Assembly (NCBI GenBank): GCA_946800325.1
Contig: OX326958.1
Location: 8,256,001-8,320,000 of the forward strand
Source of the DNA: Luzula sylvatica
Taxonomy: Eukaryota; Streptophyta; Magnoliopsida; Poales; Juncaceae
Reading direction: 5' to 3'
DNA: 64,000 nt
The notes below the pieces were generated by a model that saw only the letters and a program-made list of their open reading frames with translations, did not search any database and had not been told where the DNA came from. Made by a program: the position numbers and the translations under genes. Shown in pieces: positions 1 to 10,763 of the stretch (the first letter of the stretch is position 1; every line of letters starts with the position of its first letter).

Positions 1-529
1 TGTGGATTTAATACAATCGACAGAGAACGGTCTTAGCCAGAACTCAATCAGAACCCTACGACAGAAAATTTGGCTTACCAGAGAACACTACGGTACTCCT
101 TCGTCAGAGAACGCTACGCCAGAAGCCCTACGTTAGAGATGAGGAGGAGATCAAGCTTCTTTGTCGAGAGCGTGTGAGAAGACTTTCGCCAGAGAAAAAC
201 GCCGAGGAGATCCTTCTCTCTACGCCACAGAGAAAAGCCCAGAAAATCCTTCGCCACGCCATAAGTCATAACCATAAGTCAATTTTATGTGTTAATTAAC
301 GAGTGCACAAGTCTTTTGTATTGTTTGGGCTCTAATCATCTATCGAACGGCCTACTCTATGGTCCCATAACCATAAGTCATAACCAATCCATAATTGGCT
401 GACTTAAAAGTCTTAAACCCCATAGAATTTATTAGTATTATTAATTAATTCGATTAGTAATTTAATTGTCGTTTAATTGAATTGACACGTAAAATAAAAC
501 ATTCTCAACCAATGTCAGGGTTTAAAAGA

Positions 530-1302
530 TTAGTAAATGTCGTTATCAAAAACCCAAGGCTCGTGAAGGAAAAGTTCGCGGCCGTTCATTTGCGCTATTC
601 CCGATTTGATATCTTCTGCACGTTTACGCGCCTCTTCTGATTTTCTCATTGCTACTTCTGTGTCCTGCAATTCACCAGGATATTAACAGAAGAAAAAAAA
701 TATCAAATAATTCATTTGTGGGAAATCTGGATGAATCGAATCATAATTGCATCATTTCCAGTTAATCGTTGCTTCAATTATACTTCCTGAGTGTTCTAAA
801 TTGCAATATGCTTTCTTCGTATTGGTCTTTGATTAAATTAAAACAATATTCACAAAAATCACTAACTTAACAGCGATTATGCATAAATTAAACTATGAAA
901 TAAGCAACAAAAGGGTACAAATTGGAGTTAAATAAGTAAATGTATTCCGGTGATCAACCAGCACAATACCAAAGTTCGTAACTTTTTAAGTTTAATCCAT
1001 AAATTTCAGTAAAAACTCAGTTAAAAATGAGAATAATTGTAAGTAAATTGGCCACCAAAAATTTCTCATTGTTCCAATCAACCGAACCTAACAACCCTAT
1101 AATCAATCAATCCACTCAAATACATAGTCATGGTGAATTCAAACCCTAAAAATAGAACCTTGCGAAGCTTCCAGGCGAGAAATTGAGCCCCTGACAACGG
1201 GGCGGGTCCTGACGCAGCTGTAATTCCCACCTCGCCTTCCCCAATTTCCTTCTCGCTCCGCCACTGCTCTCCGCCCATTGTTTTCTGTACTTCACCGATC
1301 AA
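530..1302 (-). pseudogene. DFRP/ZC3H15-like CCCH protein C-terminal fragment, copy A
   Basis: Two exons read on the minus strand. The first ends at 1159 and contains PLSGAQFLAWKLRK, which fits the FLAWKxRK block of the DFRP family (ZC3H15, plant CCCH proteins 11/21). A GT donor follows the AAG codon. The second exon runs from 664 (after a ttgcag acceptor) to the TAA at 530-532. It encodes 44 residues ending GRELFLHEPWVFDNDIY, resembling the family's GREVFxFxPE block. Phases agree (0/0). The family binds DRG GTPases and helps translation. No zinc fingers or N-terminal part are present, so this is a fragment that kept its intron, hence copied as DNA. The 5' limit of the first exon is uncertain; a gtacag acceptor lies near 1285. 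Confident of the family; confident it is not a whole gene. Confidence 0.72.
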
Positions 1303-1412
1303 AATCTGGCTGCGAGCAATTTTTGGAAACTGGACTGGACCAAATTTTTCTGAGAGGAATTATCAAAAAGACCTTATTTTTCTGAATATTTAATTAAAAA
1401 AAAACATTGGAT

Positions 1413-1971
1413 AATATCATATTTTCTGAGACAGTGCTACACCTTCTGACTCGATGTGAGACATCGATTGGAACCTGGGAGAGAACTCAAGCTAGATTTG
1501 GGGTCAATCCAAAAGCAGGACACCAGATCTTCGAAGAGCTGTACTCAGCGAGAGGCTCCCAGCAAACAAAGAGCCTATTCTCAGTGACGGTGCAGGAGGG
1601 TGTTCTCGCCTCACACGAAAAAGGACGAAGAGCTGAGAGAGGAGATCGAGAGCGAATGGAGACTAATTTCGAAGAGATCTCAGAGCCAGAAGCAAGGGGA
1701 TAAGCTTGAGAGAACCATTGCAGAGACGGAAGGGGAAGGAGATAAAGAGGCGGAAATGGAAAGTGGAGAAGGAACTAAACAAGTAATATAGACCCGGTTT
1801 GTGAGGATGGAGATAGACCGAAAGTTTATATTAACCTAACTTATTGCTTAATGGTTTATTTTGTACTTTGTAAATAACTAGTTATTAATATGATTAATAA
1901 AAAATATTTGGAAGGGGGCTGATTGAATCCTCTCCAAAAAATTTCAAAAAAGAAAAAATATCATATTTTCT
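1413..1971 (+). mobile_element. 5'-truncated L1-type LINE with target-site duplication, copy A
   Basis: The insert is 1428-1956, flanked by the direct repeat aatatcatattttct (1413-1427 and 1957-1971). It encodes the end of LINE ORF2: a zf-RVT piece (ETVLHLLTRCE) and the C-terminal tail ending EELREEIESEWRLISKR, similar to the tail of the full LINE at 29.2 kb. About 23 bp present in copy C (the MYVLWRERC codons) are missing here, which shifts the frame. The 3' UTR ends in a GGAAGGGGGCTGATTGAATC / CCTCTCC foldback and a short A-rich tail, like the LINE at 29460. Confidence 0.85.
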
Positions 1972-3230
1972 TACCAAACATACCCTGATACTCATCAATT
2001 ATATTTCTGAGATATTTTTCATATTTTTATTTTTATTCATTTTTAATATATTCTTTATAGTATTTTTTGTAACATCTTATTATTTTTATATTGATTGATA
2101 TGGTAAATATATATTAATTTACTATTCGTTAGTATGTTAATAAATATTAATTATAGTTAAAAGGTAATGTTATTGTAAAAATTAACATTGTTTAACGAAC
2201 AAATTCTAAAAAGTGACTAAATTATCTCCGTTAATATTGATTATTATTTAATGTTCTTATTTATTTATTTACATTATTACATTTCATAACTGATGTAAAA
2301 TATATATGTTAAATAAAATTATAATCCTTATTAATAACTTGCAAAGTTGTTAATGAATAGTAAAATTTAAAATCGGGTATTCAATTCTTGACTAGCAATT
2401 TTTTTTTTTTTTCAAATACGAAGATCGAATTTTTCTTTTAATTGAAGAGTATATTTTGTTATAATATTCACTAACAAGGGAGCATATATGAGTAAATTTA
2501 TTCATTTATATTTCCGTATTTGTTAGATTTACTTTTGTACATTAAGAATAATACTATATATTATTTACAAACATCATAAATGATGGTAACATGATAATTA
2601 TTTTGATTGTTTTTAAAATTATTTTTCGTTAAGTCATGTTAGCTCTTGCAATATTGTCACCTTATGTAAATTGTATGTAGTTTATCACGTCAAGTTTTAC
2701 ATTCAAATATATAATTAAGGTCATTTTTACCATGCCTTTCGTTTTCCTACCACATCTTCTGTATCATCAATTAACAATTAACTGTTGATTAATTAACAAA
2801 AAATACTCAATTAATATATCTATCGTTATTGCATGTACTCAATTAACAAAAAAAAAAAAAAACTCAATTAACAATTATTTTTCGTTAATTCGTGTTAGTT
2901 CTTGCAATGTTGGTAACATGATAATTATTATATTTTTGTATATCAATTTTTTATGAGCGCTATGCAAACAACATGTGATACAAAATATATAACAACATGT
3001 CAACGAAACAATTTATATATCTATCGTTATTGCATGTACTAAATATAGTCAAAACTAAAATATTATAATATTAAAAGTTAATATAAAAAATATATAAAAC
3101 ATTTAAAAAAACCACCGCCAATATATAAAATATTATAACATTATAAAATATTATAATTATAATATTAAAATTTAACTATATAAACTATATATAATAAAAT
3201 ATAATAACAATTCGCAACAGAGTAAAAGAT
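1972..3230. other. AT-rich non-coding tail of composite copy A
   Basis: Very AT-rich sequence with homopolymer runs; no reading frame or RNA gene seen. A roughly 70-bp stretch beginning 'ctcaattaacaa' is locally repeated (about 2770-2950). The stretch matches copy C to about 3060, then the two diverge. Confidence 0.6.
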
Positions 3231-3358
3231 GAGAGAAAAAAGAAACTACATCAGAGTCGCACTCGCACTCAGCCTAAACCTTTCGTCTCAAAACCCAAAC
3301 CCTCGAAAACCCTCGAAACCCTAAACCTAATCTCCGTTCCTCTGCACTCACTCCGGCC

Positions 3359-3567
3359 ATGCCGAAGGTGTACGGAACGCCGTCAATGGATGCCGAAGGT
3401 GTACCGGAGCGATTAGGGTTACAATTCGTACGAGGCTGCGAAGGACGCATCAACGCGATGCCGGTACGCCGTCTGAATGGGCTCTTCCTCCCTGCTGACT
3501 CAGCGCACACCTGCGAGGCCGCAGGCTACTTCTGGCTTCTCCACGTGTACTTCTTGGCCGTTTACAG
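3359..3567 (+). pseudogene. Possible captured first exon of an unknown gene
   Basis: An ATG at 3359 opens about 70 codons starting MPKVYGT. Upstream is a pyrimidine-rich leader with telo-box-like AAACCCTAAA, common in plant housekeeping promoters. A candidate GT donor (ttacag|gtattt) closes it at 3567. GC content is much higher than in the flanks. I cannot name the protein, and no following exon is evident. The segment is absent from copy C, so it is specific to copy A. It could be a gene fragment or a chance ORF. Confidence 0.3.
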
Positions 3568-3583
3568 GTATTTATTCAATTGA

Positions 3584-4129
3584 TTTTATCACATTATTTT
3601 TTGCAACTTTTGAGTGATTTCATCGCATTACTCAAATTTCTAATACTTTCAAAAACTTAAATAAATAGATGGAGTTGTGCTAGAGAGGTTATATTTCGCG
3701 CAATTATGAAGCCTGCAATTGTATTGTTTTAGGATTCATCGGGTCGAAAATGATGCTTGATTTCTTCGGTACGAAACTTTTCTGTACTGATCTTGTATGG
3801 TTGTTTTTTGTGAATTTCACGATTTTGTATTTAGATAGTATATTGTTCATTCGCTCTTTTATGAAGCGGTATTTAAATCCATCCCTTTTTTCATTTTTTT
3901 TTAATTTCAATTTAGAGAGAATGTTGCAACTTGGACTTGTTTTCATTACCAATGTTGTGTGGTTTTACATTGTTAAATTAGCAACTAACACAAGAAGAAA
4001 TAACATTTTTTAAATCTTTCATTCAATCGAATCATACCAAATAGTTACAAATTAATCATAACAAATATTACAAAAAAACAAATATTTTCAAAATTGCAAT
4101 TTTTTTTATTGAACTAAAACAATTTCAAT
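3584..4129. other. Non-coding spacer
   Basis: AT-rich spacer between the MPKVYGT exon and the proline-rich ORF. Short overlapping ORFs on both strands here are T-rich and resemble nothing known. Confidence 0.5.
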
Positions 4130-5047
4130 TTAATCGCAGACCATATTCTCGCTTGAAATAAAACATCTGCATGTTGCGAGCTTTTTGAGGGCCCCGAGCA
4201 TTTTTCGCGGTATTGATCTTCTTCGTCTCGTTCCCAACTCGAATTCCTCCGGTATGGTTCGTAGATGTGGCGGTTGAGGCACTACTGCGGCCAGATAGTT
4301 CGTTATGCCCCGGGTTTGCGAATAGACCGGTAGCTCAGGCCATCTCGTGAAAACGGCTCGTCGGCCATCTGCAAATGACATGTGATGCGGTGGGCCTGGC
4401 ACCGAGGATGGCGGCGGTGCTGGCACTGAGGATGGCGGCGGTGCTGGCACCGAGGATCGCGGCGGTGCTGCGACCAACGTTGGCGCCGGTGCTGCGACCG
4501 TGGAGGGCGGCGGTGCGGCCACCGAGGACGGCGGCGGTGCTGCGACCGTGGACGGCGGCGGTGCTGCGACCGTGGACGGCGGCGGTGCTGCGACCGAGGA
4601 CGGCGGCGGTGCTGCGACCGTGGACGGCGGCGGTGCTGCGACCGAGGACGGCGGCGGTGCTGCGACCGTGGACGGCGCCGGTGCTGCGACCGAGGACGGC
4701 GGCGGTGCTGCGACCGTGGATGGCGGTGGTGCTGTGACCAAGGATGGCGGCGGTGCTGGTGGTCGAGGGGAGGTGATCATGATTCCTCTAGGAGGGGGAG
4801 GATGAGGGGGTGGTGGTGGTGGTGGTCTAGGGGCGGTAATACGAATTCGTCTAGGTGGAGGTGGTGGTGGTGGTGGTGGTGGTCTAGGGGCGGTAATACG
4901 AATTCGTCTAGGTGAAGGGGTGAAAATGGTGACTATGGTCGAAATTATGCTGTCGACTAAGTTGAGAAAGATCAGAAAGAATGCAAAAACATTAAGAACA
5001 AAACGTAATTTAAAATCCATGAGAGCAAAGAGAAGAAAAAGATGCAA
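4130..5047 (-). CDS. Proline-rich (extensin/PERK-like) repeat protein with signal peptide
   Basis: Open frame of 305 residues. The first 35 residues are hydrophobic (LRFVLNVFAFFLIFLN), as in a signal peptide or anchor. Poly-proline blocks follow, spaced by RRIRITAPRP, then about 14 copies of an eight-residue AAPPPSSV/AAPPPSTV unit, and a basic C-terminal tail with cysteines (CRCF). A TATA box at 5071-5077 is so close that the second Met (5018-5020) is the likelier start, giving MDFKLRFVLN as the signal sequence. Cell-wall or secreted function is inferred from composition only. A shortened copy lies at 48620-48967. It could be a real gene, or low-complexity DNA that happens to stay open because its unit is 24 bp. 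Confidence 0.45.
   Translation of the reverse strand: MHLFLLFALMDFKLRFVLNVFAFFLIFLNLVDSIISTIVTIFTPSPRRIRITAPRPPPPPPPPPPRRIRITAPRPPPPPPPHPPPPRGIMITSPRPPAPPPSLVTAPPPSTVAAPPPSSVAAPAPSTVAAPPPSSVAAPPPSTVAAPPPSSVAAPPPSTVAAPPPSTVAAPPPSSVAAPPPSTVAAPAPTLVAAPPRSSVPAPPPSSVPAPPPSSVPGPPHHMSFADGRRAVFTRWPELPVYSQTRGITNYLAAVVPQPPHLRTIPEEFELGTRRRRSIPRKMLGALKKLATCRCFISSENMVCD
4380..4765. repeat. 24-bp GC-rich minisatellite inside the proline-rich ORF
   Basis: Tandem units of the type gcgaccgtggacggcggcgg plus tgct, alternating 'accgtggac' and 'accgaggac' versions, about 14-15 copies. Because 24 is divisible by three, other frames, including two on the plus strand, are also open; those are shadows. Copy C keeps only two or three units. 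Confidence 0.9.
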
Positions 5048-5070
5048 TTTCAGATGATATTAGGAGACGA

Positions 5071-5077
5071 TTTTATA
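5071..5077 (-). promoter_or_regulatory. TATA box for the proline-rich ORF
   Basis: Minus strand reads TATAAAA inside cctataaaatcg, 24-30 bp before the first ATG and 51-57 bp before the second. The same box is kept in copy C at about 48991. Placement favours translation from the second Met. Confidence 0.45.
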
Positions 5078-5230
5078 GGAGAAGAGTTTCCATTATGAAA
5101 TTAGTTATTCTCAATTTAATCACATGGTAATTCACAATTAATTAACTAATTATAGAAATATTGTTTATGCAAGCCACGTCATTATTGTTGACTGTAGAAG
5201 TAATCGATCTCACCAATATTGATTTTTCAG

Positions 5231-5526
5231 TTAGGCAAAACTGGAAACTCGAGGGCTCCATGTACGCCAAGCTGGCATCAGTGGGTACGTGCTGTCTCGT
5301 CGGCATGGTGACAAATGGCAAGCTTTTCATAGCAAATGCAGGAGATTCGCGAACAGTGTTGGACCGAGGAGATAGAGGCAGTGCGATCACCAAGGCAATT
5401 GAGTTAACGACAGAGCATAATGCCTCCTTCGAGAGCGTGAGAACAGAGCTTCGATCCAAGCACCCCAACGATCGGCATGTTGTTTGCATCGTCAGAAATG
5501 TCTGGCACGTCAAAGGCATCATCCTG
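5231..5526 (+). pseudogene. Clade-D protein phosphatase 2C, single exon, copy A
   Basis: The exon lies between a tttttcag acceptor (ending 5230) and a gtattt donor (5527). It encodes the PP2C block ASVGTCCLVG...LFIANAGDSRTVL, then IELTTEHNASFESVRTELRS and VWHVKGII, which fit plant clade-D PP2Cs (dephosphorylation of plasma-membrane H+-ATPase and related targets). GDSR carries a conserved metal-site Asp. The next exon of the family (SRSIGDAY...) is missing, and 136 bp downstream the sequence turns into aldo-keto reductase. A fragment, not a working enzyme; copy C keeps one more exon. Confidence 0.75.
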
Positions 5527-5662
5527 GTATTTTTCCCTTCTCTTTTCATTTTGACCCCTGAATTGCAGAAATAACCCCTGAATTATTGACAATTACAGAT
5601 ATCGAGATCGATTGGGGACTTGTATTTAAAATCAATGGAATTTAACTGACCACCTCTAGATT

Positions 5663-5835
5663 CCAAATTTCACGTTTCTCAGCTCTGGCTTGGTTTCTTC
5701 GCCAAGGGGATGATGTCGTGCCAATCCCCGGTACGATTAATTTCAATTTGAAAACACTTAAATCACATTCGCACAAGTAAAATTTGAAAAGAAACAAGAT
5801 TTTGTATATGAGATTGGAGAAATTTCACATTCGAC
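5663..5835 (+). pseudogene. Scrambled aldo-keto reductase exon pieces
   Basis: Bases 5677-5730 encode SALAWFLRQGDDVVPIPG followed by a GT donor, matching the LALAW..QGDDVVPIPG block of plant AKR4-type aldo-keto reductases. Bases 5776-5833 repeat DNA at 43404-43458 (NLKRNKILYMRLEKF), which in a normal gene lies before that block. The exons are therefore out of order, and the first has a small frame break before SALAW. 'gacaattacagatatcgaga' occurs at about 5587 and again at 5835. These are captured scraps with no function expected. Confidence 0.6.
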
Positions 5836-8130
5836 AATTACAGATATCGAGATCGACAGGTTATTTTTGTAATTTCACTTATTTCTTGGGTATTTTTGTA
5901 AAATGGCTTCTCTGATGCATTTATTATTTTTTGATTTTTCAGGAAAGCTTGGCTTTGAAGGAGTCTGGAGTGGAGATCGAATACTCGGTTCTCGTCTTTG
6001 GTTGCATGAATCGCAGAATAGTATATTAAATAATAAAATATTTATTTATTTATTTTACTGATTAGTTAAATTACTAGGATTATTTGTTTATTAATTTATT
6101 TATAGGATTATATTTATGAGGAGGAATTGTATAATTTCGTCTCAAATGGCGCGCTATCTGAATATGACTTGATAGTATTTACTGATTTTTAAATCTGGTA
6201 TATATTTGTATTTTTTGAATATATTATGTTCGTTGATATTTATTTGAAGTATTGTTTGCCTATTGTTTGGATTCATCTTCATTTGAATTCTCAAATTCAA
6301 AATTATTATTATTATTATTATTTATGAAAATTTTAAAATTAATAAAATAATATTATTTTTTTAACTAAGAATTATGAAAGTAATAGAAATTTTGATCGAA
6401 AAATATTTAACACCATTCAAAATAAATTTGTTAGAATAAATTTTTATCCAAATAAGATGAAAGATGAAATTATAAGAAAGTGATTTGAGAATGTTACCTT
6501 ATTGTATATGCTTATATGTTTTAGAAACCCAAAAATTATCTTCAAAGTGCTTGTATTTATAAAAGTGAAAATATTTATTAAAGCTCGAAACCCAAAAATA
6601 CAAAATTTATTCTTATTATAGTGAAAATATCATATTTATGCTCTTAAATGTTGAAGCGTATTCATTTTGCTTTCAATTGAGTCTCACCCCTTTTTATATT
6701 TTTCTTTATTTTGTTCTTTCTATCTTCGAAGTTTGTTTCTTTCCTTTTATTCTACATATTGATCTCTCTCTTTTTTTTTAAATGGTCATAAACCAAATTA
6801 AGACTAAGCTAATCACAATTTCAATGAAATCTCGATAATTGAATTAATAAAATTCAGTCCACAAATTATATCAAGTCATGTAAGATTTTTTTTTTTTTAT
6901 CAAATTATATTACTTTCTTTTTATCAAATTAGATGATTTTTTCAGGGTTGCCGTCTCCCTCACAAATCATGTTTTTTAGGATTGTTCTTTTTTGTTTCAT
7001 CTAATTTTGTTATTCTTGATGTTTGAATTATGAAATCAATGTTACATCGTTTTTCAACTATGAAGATGATTGGATAGTGTTTCTGAATATTCAACTTTAT
7101 GAACTTATTAATAATATATATTTATTTTCAGTGCAATTATTTCATGAATTTATAATTTAGTCTTTATTTTCTCATTTTTGTATATTTGAACCTCAATTTT
7201 CGCTACTAGAATTTCAACTGTATATTGATGTTTTGCTTTTAATCTGTGATTAAAATTAGATTCATAGAAAACTTGAAGTGAGGAATTAACATGGGTTAAA
7301 ATCGAAGCCCAATTAGACATGACTAAGATACAATAATAATTTACTAAAGATTTAAAAATGAAAATCGAAGCCCAGCATAAACTTTTTGTGCAATGCATTG
7401 TAGTTTGAAATCTTGGATCGGACACCTTGATATTAGTTACAACAAAAAAAAAATTATGTTAAAATGAAACGGATTGTGTCGATATGTAGTAGGAGTAACA
7501 AATTTACAATTCATGAATTAGTTCGTACTGAAATTATATTATTATTATTATTATGTATAGATACAGTTTAAGTATTAATGAAAATTATGTAGGCTTTTCG
7601 TCTACATCTCAGAAAAAAAAAACATGACTCAAAATTACTAATTGATCTGAGCCTAAAAAAAAGGAAAGCATGAAAATAAATGCTCGAAGGAGACCCTAAA
7701 ATTCCATCAAATACAAATAAAAAAGATCTGAAATCTTGATACCCTAACAAAGATCTAAAAGCTTGATAAATATAAATTAGATAACAAAAATCTCAAAACG
7801 CTACTAATATTCGATGAACAAAAATCTCAAAACGCTACTAATAATCGTCTATGTTGGCATAGGGAGTGAGTTTGAGTGAGATAACACTTAATTGTACAAA
7901 GTGGATTTGACAAAGTAGATGTTTCATTTTGGATTCACAAAGTGGATGACATCATCTATGTTGACATTCGTGATGGCATCAAGGAAAATCATGAATGTGT
8001 CCGGGACTGTTTGATAAACGGAATTAGAATAAGTGTTTGGCATCAAGTAATCATCTATGAATTAGCATAATGAATTATATCCATTTGTAACTATTTATAT
8101 CAATAATCGTCATTTAAGGAATTTCGAAAG

Positions 8131-8167
<37 letters not shown>

Positions 8168-8439
8168 TATGAAAAAGTTTAAAATTAATAAAATAATGTA
8201 TTCTTTTAATTATCAAATATGACAATGGAAGAACATTTTGGTTCAAAAAAGTGTTGAAAGAGAGAGAGAAGAGTTCAAAAGTTATTTTGGTCAATTCAAA
8301 TTTAGATTTATTAAATTAACTGGCAATTAGCACAACAAGTTTAATCATGATAATTTTAACGGAAAGTTAATGGGAATTAACAGATTGGATATTTTTGAAA
8401 AGTTCTTTAGTTTGAAAGGATAAATTTGCTAAGTTTTTA
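5836..8439. other. AT-rich non-coding region
   Basis: No convincing gene on either strand. It holds (ATT)n runs at 6300-6325 and 8126-8166 and a duplicated 'caaaaatctcaaaacgctac' at about 7787 and 7819. ORFs of 60-90 residues here are T/K-rich noise. Confidence 0.55.
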
Positions 8440-8599
8440 GTTTTAAACTATGTTGCTCGGTTACGCCGATACGGCGATATGGTTACGCATATCTGATACG
8501 GTGATACGACAATTTAACATGGGATTTAGGATACGATACGCGTATCAGATACGGGTAGATTTTGATTTTTCGAAGTATCCTCGCAACATAGGTTTTAAA
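8440..8599. mobile_element. 144-bp hAT-like MITE with 8-bp TSD
   Basis: Terminal inverted repeats CTATGTTGC (8448) and GCAACATAG (to 8591) bound a non-coding core rich in 'gatacg'. Perfect 8-bp duplications GTTTTAAA flank it (8440-8447 and 8592-8599). The end sequence matches a widespread plant MITE type beginning CTATGTTGCTCGG. Confidence 0.8.
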
Positions 8600-9278
8600 A
8601 GGATAAATATGATATTTACATTCTCATAGGACAATTATGATATTTTAACTTTTTGAAGGAATATGGATGAAATTGTTCCTTAATTATATTAGTAACGTCT
8701 AGAAGAAGGATGAAGTAATTTCTCATAAAAAAAAATACCCATGGCAGAAAAAAGAAAAAAAGGTGATGCGCGAGGCGAAGAAGTCAATCGCGCGAGACGG
8801 AGAAAGAGAACGCAATCGCGCGAGACGGAGCAGGCGATGTCGCGAATCAGAACGGGCCATGGCACGAGTATACTGGTCGACAACAAAGGTTGTATGGAGC
8901 TTCCTAAATATTATCTTATTTTTAGTTTGTAATTATTTTTTTATGTTCTTTCTAAATAATAGTGTTTTATTGTAATTATTGTAATTTATCTTATTATTAA
9001 AAACTGAGCAAAGTGATGTGTTATTTTTTTTGGTTAAATATTCACAATTTGTGTATTGTTTCTTTGCATAATACATATAGTACATCTATAATTTATTGAT
9101 ATAGATGTTATATACGATGTAGGACATATTTTTCTAAAATCAATTTTTAACGTTCGTAAAATACGTTATTTTTAACTGTCTGGATTATATCATAAAACAT
9201 GTTTCGTTTCATGAAAGAAAAATTCACCAAAACATAAAAATAAGAAGAAAATATGTCATTATTTTTTTCACAACGAAT

Positions 9279-9306
9279 CCGCACAATAGCGCGGGTACCA
9301 CGCTAG
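9279..9306 (+). mobile_element. Helitron 3' terminus
   Basis: The imperfect GC-rich foldback CCGCACAATAGCGCGGG is followed by seven bases and CTAG before T, the classic Helitron 3' end. The 5' end was not found. The purine-rich stretch with repeated 'cgcgagacgga' (8741-8870) probably lies inside the element; its 63-residue ORF is low complexity and not called as a gene. Confidence 0.6.
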
Positions 9307-9309
9307 TTA

Positions 9310-10603
9310 TAAATATAGCTTCAACTTCATCATTTTTGTATCATGCATAATTCCTATTTCTATTTGTATCTATATTCAACATAATTTACATCATTCAAAA
9401 TAATAAATAGTATTTGAGACAATTATATAAATATAAAAATATTTGGAAAAAATATAAATATCAGAAATAAACACGTGTTTAGATTCTTTACAACCAAACT
9501 GTTTCAACAGCACATATCAATTTTTTGTATGAAATATTCGGGGTTTTTTTTTCAATTACATACAAACGAAGAAACCATTTTTATTTTACTTTTAAATAGT
9601 AATACAAAAGATAAATGATAAAGAATAAGATGTAAATAATTATTATCTCGTTGGGCTTTTAGTTTCTTACAAGTAGATAGTAGGCTGTAAATAGCCCAAT
9701 ATACATAGGATGAGTTGTCAGTGGAAACTAATTAAATTATGATTCCATACTTCAAACTCATTTGGTCCTCAAAAAAAAAAGAAAAAAAGTTGTTTGTTCA
9801 AATTCATTAGATACATCAGATATTTATTTGCCTACTTAAAAGGCTCAAAGTATATTAAGCACTTATATTTAACAACTTAGTCCATTTAACTCATTTTTAC
9901 TACTTTCATCAAAACCTAAATGGATACTACTTTGGTATATTAATTATTTACCGAAGGCTTAGAAATCAAAACCAAATCTCTAAAATGCATTGTAGTTGGG
10001 ATCCTTTTTATCTAAGGCCCCCTAATATCAAAATCTCCATTTCAACAAATTAAATTATGTAGATGTGTTTTAGGAGTTACAAAATTCACAATTAATTAAT
10101 TAACTCCCGGAGCCTTTCTTCAAAAAATAAAATAGGATTACGTAGATGTGTGTGAAGAGAAATATGTTTTTATAGAGAAACAAAAATGCTTGATTTCTTT
10201 GAATTTTCCAACACGAATAATGAAATTATTAATCTTTTGGTAAAAAGTAAATTTTTATTTTACTTTAGATAAAAGAATTCAATTTATACTTTTATTAAAC
10301 CAAGACGAATGTGCAAGAAATATTGGTGAAAGTTCATTTTCCATTACAAAACTTCATTTAAAATCTCATCCTAAAATTACAACATTGATTCAATCATAGA
10401 ATATATTTTATTATATATTTCCATATAATATAGTTTGGGCTTAAAATGCTAATAGAAGATCTCCATTTACTACTGGAATGATTTACATTGGGGTTAAAAT
10501 GCAATTAGTCAAAAAGCATGTGGATAGTTTTTAATAGGACAATAATTTCCTTTGAATCAATAGTTTGAGACAATAATTAACATTGGGGTTATTATATATT
10601 TCC
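9310..10603. other. AT-rich non-coding region
   Basis: Nothing coding recognised. The phrases 'ttaaatagtaatac' and 'acttagtccatttaactcatt' (9880) recur near 59190, suggesting shared repeat sequence. Confidence 0.45.
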
Positions 10604-10763
10604 ACAACATTTGTTCACAACTTTGACCGTTAATTGAGTTGGTCCGTTTCGTTTGAATCAACAGTAACTTACTAAGCCCTAAATTATGAAACAAGATGAT
10701 TTTTTTTTTATGATTAATATACAAGCTAATTCATACACTGTTAATATTATACACTAAATAAAT

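Larger units (their letters stand above)
1..3100. repeat. Composite repeat, copy A (left end cut by window)
   Basis: Base 1 matches the sequence at about 44860, and the two run together almost base for base to about 3060. A third copy at 36643-39719 shares the central part. The unit holds a minus-strand CCCH-protein fragment (530-1302), a truncated LINE (1428-1956) and an AT-rich tail with nothing coding. Homology to copy C resumes across the proline-rich ORF and PP2C exon, to 5662. The first 260 bases are GC-richer and contain repeated 'cgccagaga' and 'ctacg' motifs; I recognise no product there. The repeat may continue left of the window. Confidence 0.9.

Noticed and set aside
1600..1791. 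Separate lysine/glutamate-rich gene
   Set aside because: It is the C-terminal tail of LINE ORF2, seen also in copies B and C and similar to the full LINE at 29.2 kb.
4375..4805. Plus-strand ORFs (EDGGGAATVDG, TAAVLRPW)
   Set aside because: Shadows of the 24-bp minisatellite; the minus frame has the signal peptide, TATA box and non-repeat C-terminus.
8741..8975. Arg/Glu-rich ORFs near a Helitron end
   Set aside because: Purine-rich low-complexity DNA with internal 'cgcgagacgga' repeats; two frames open equally; no homology seen.
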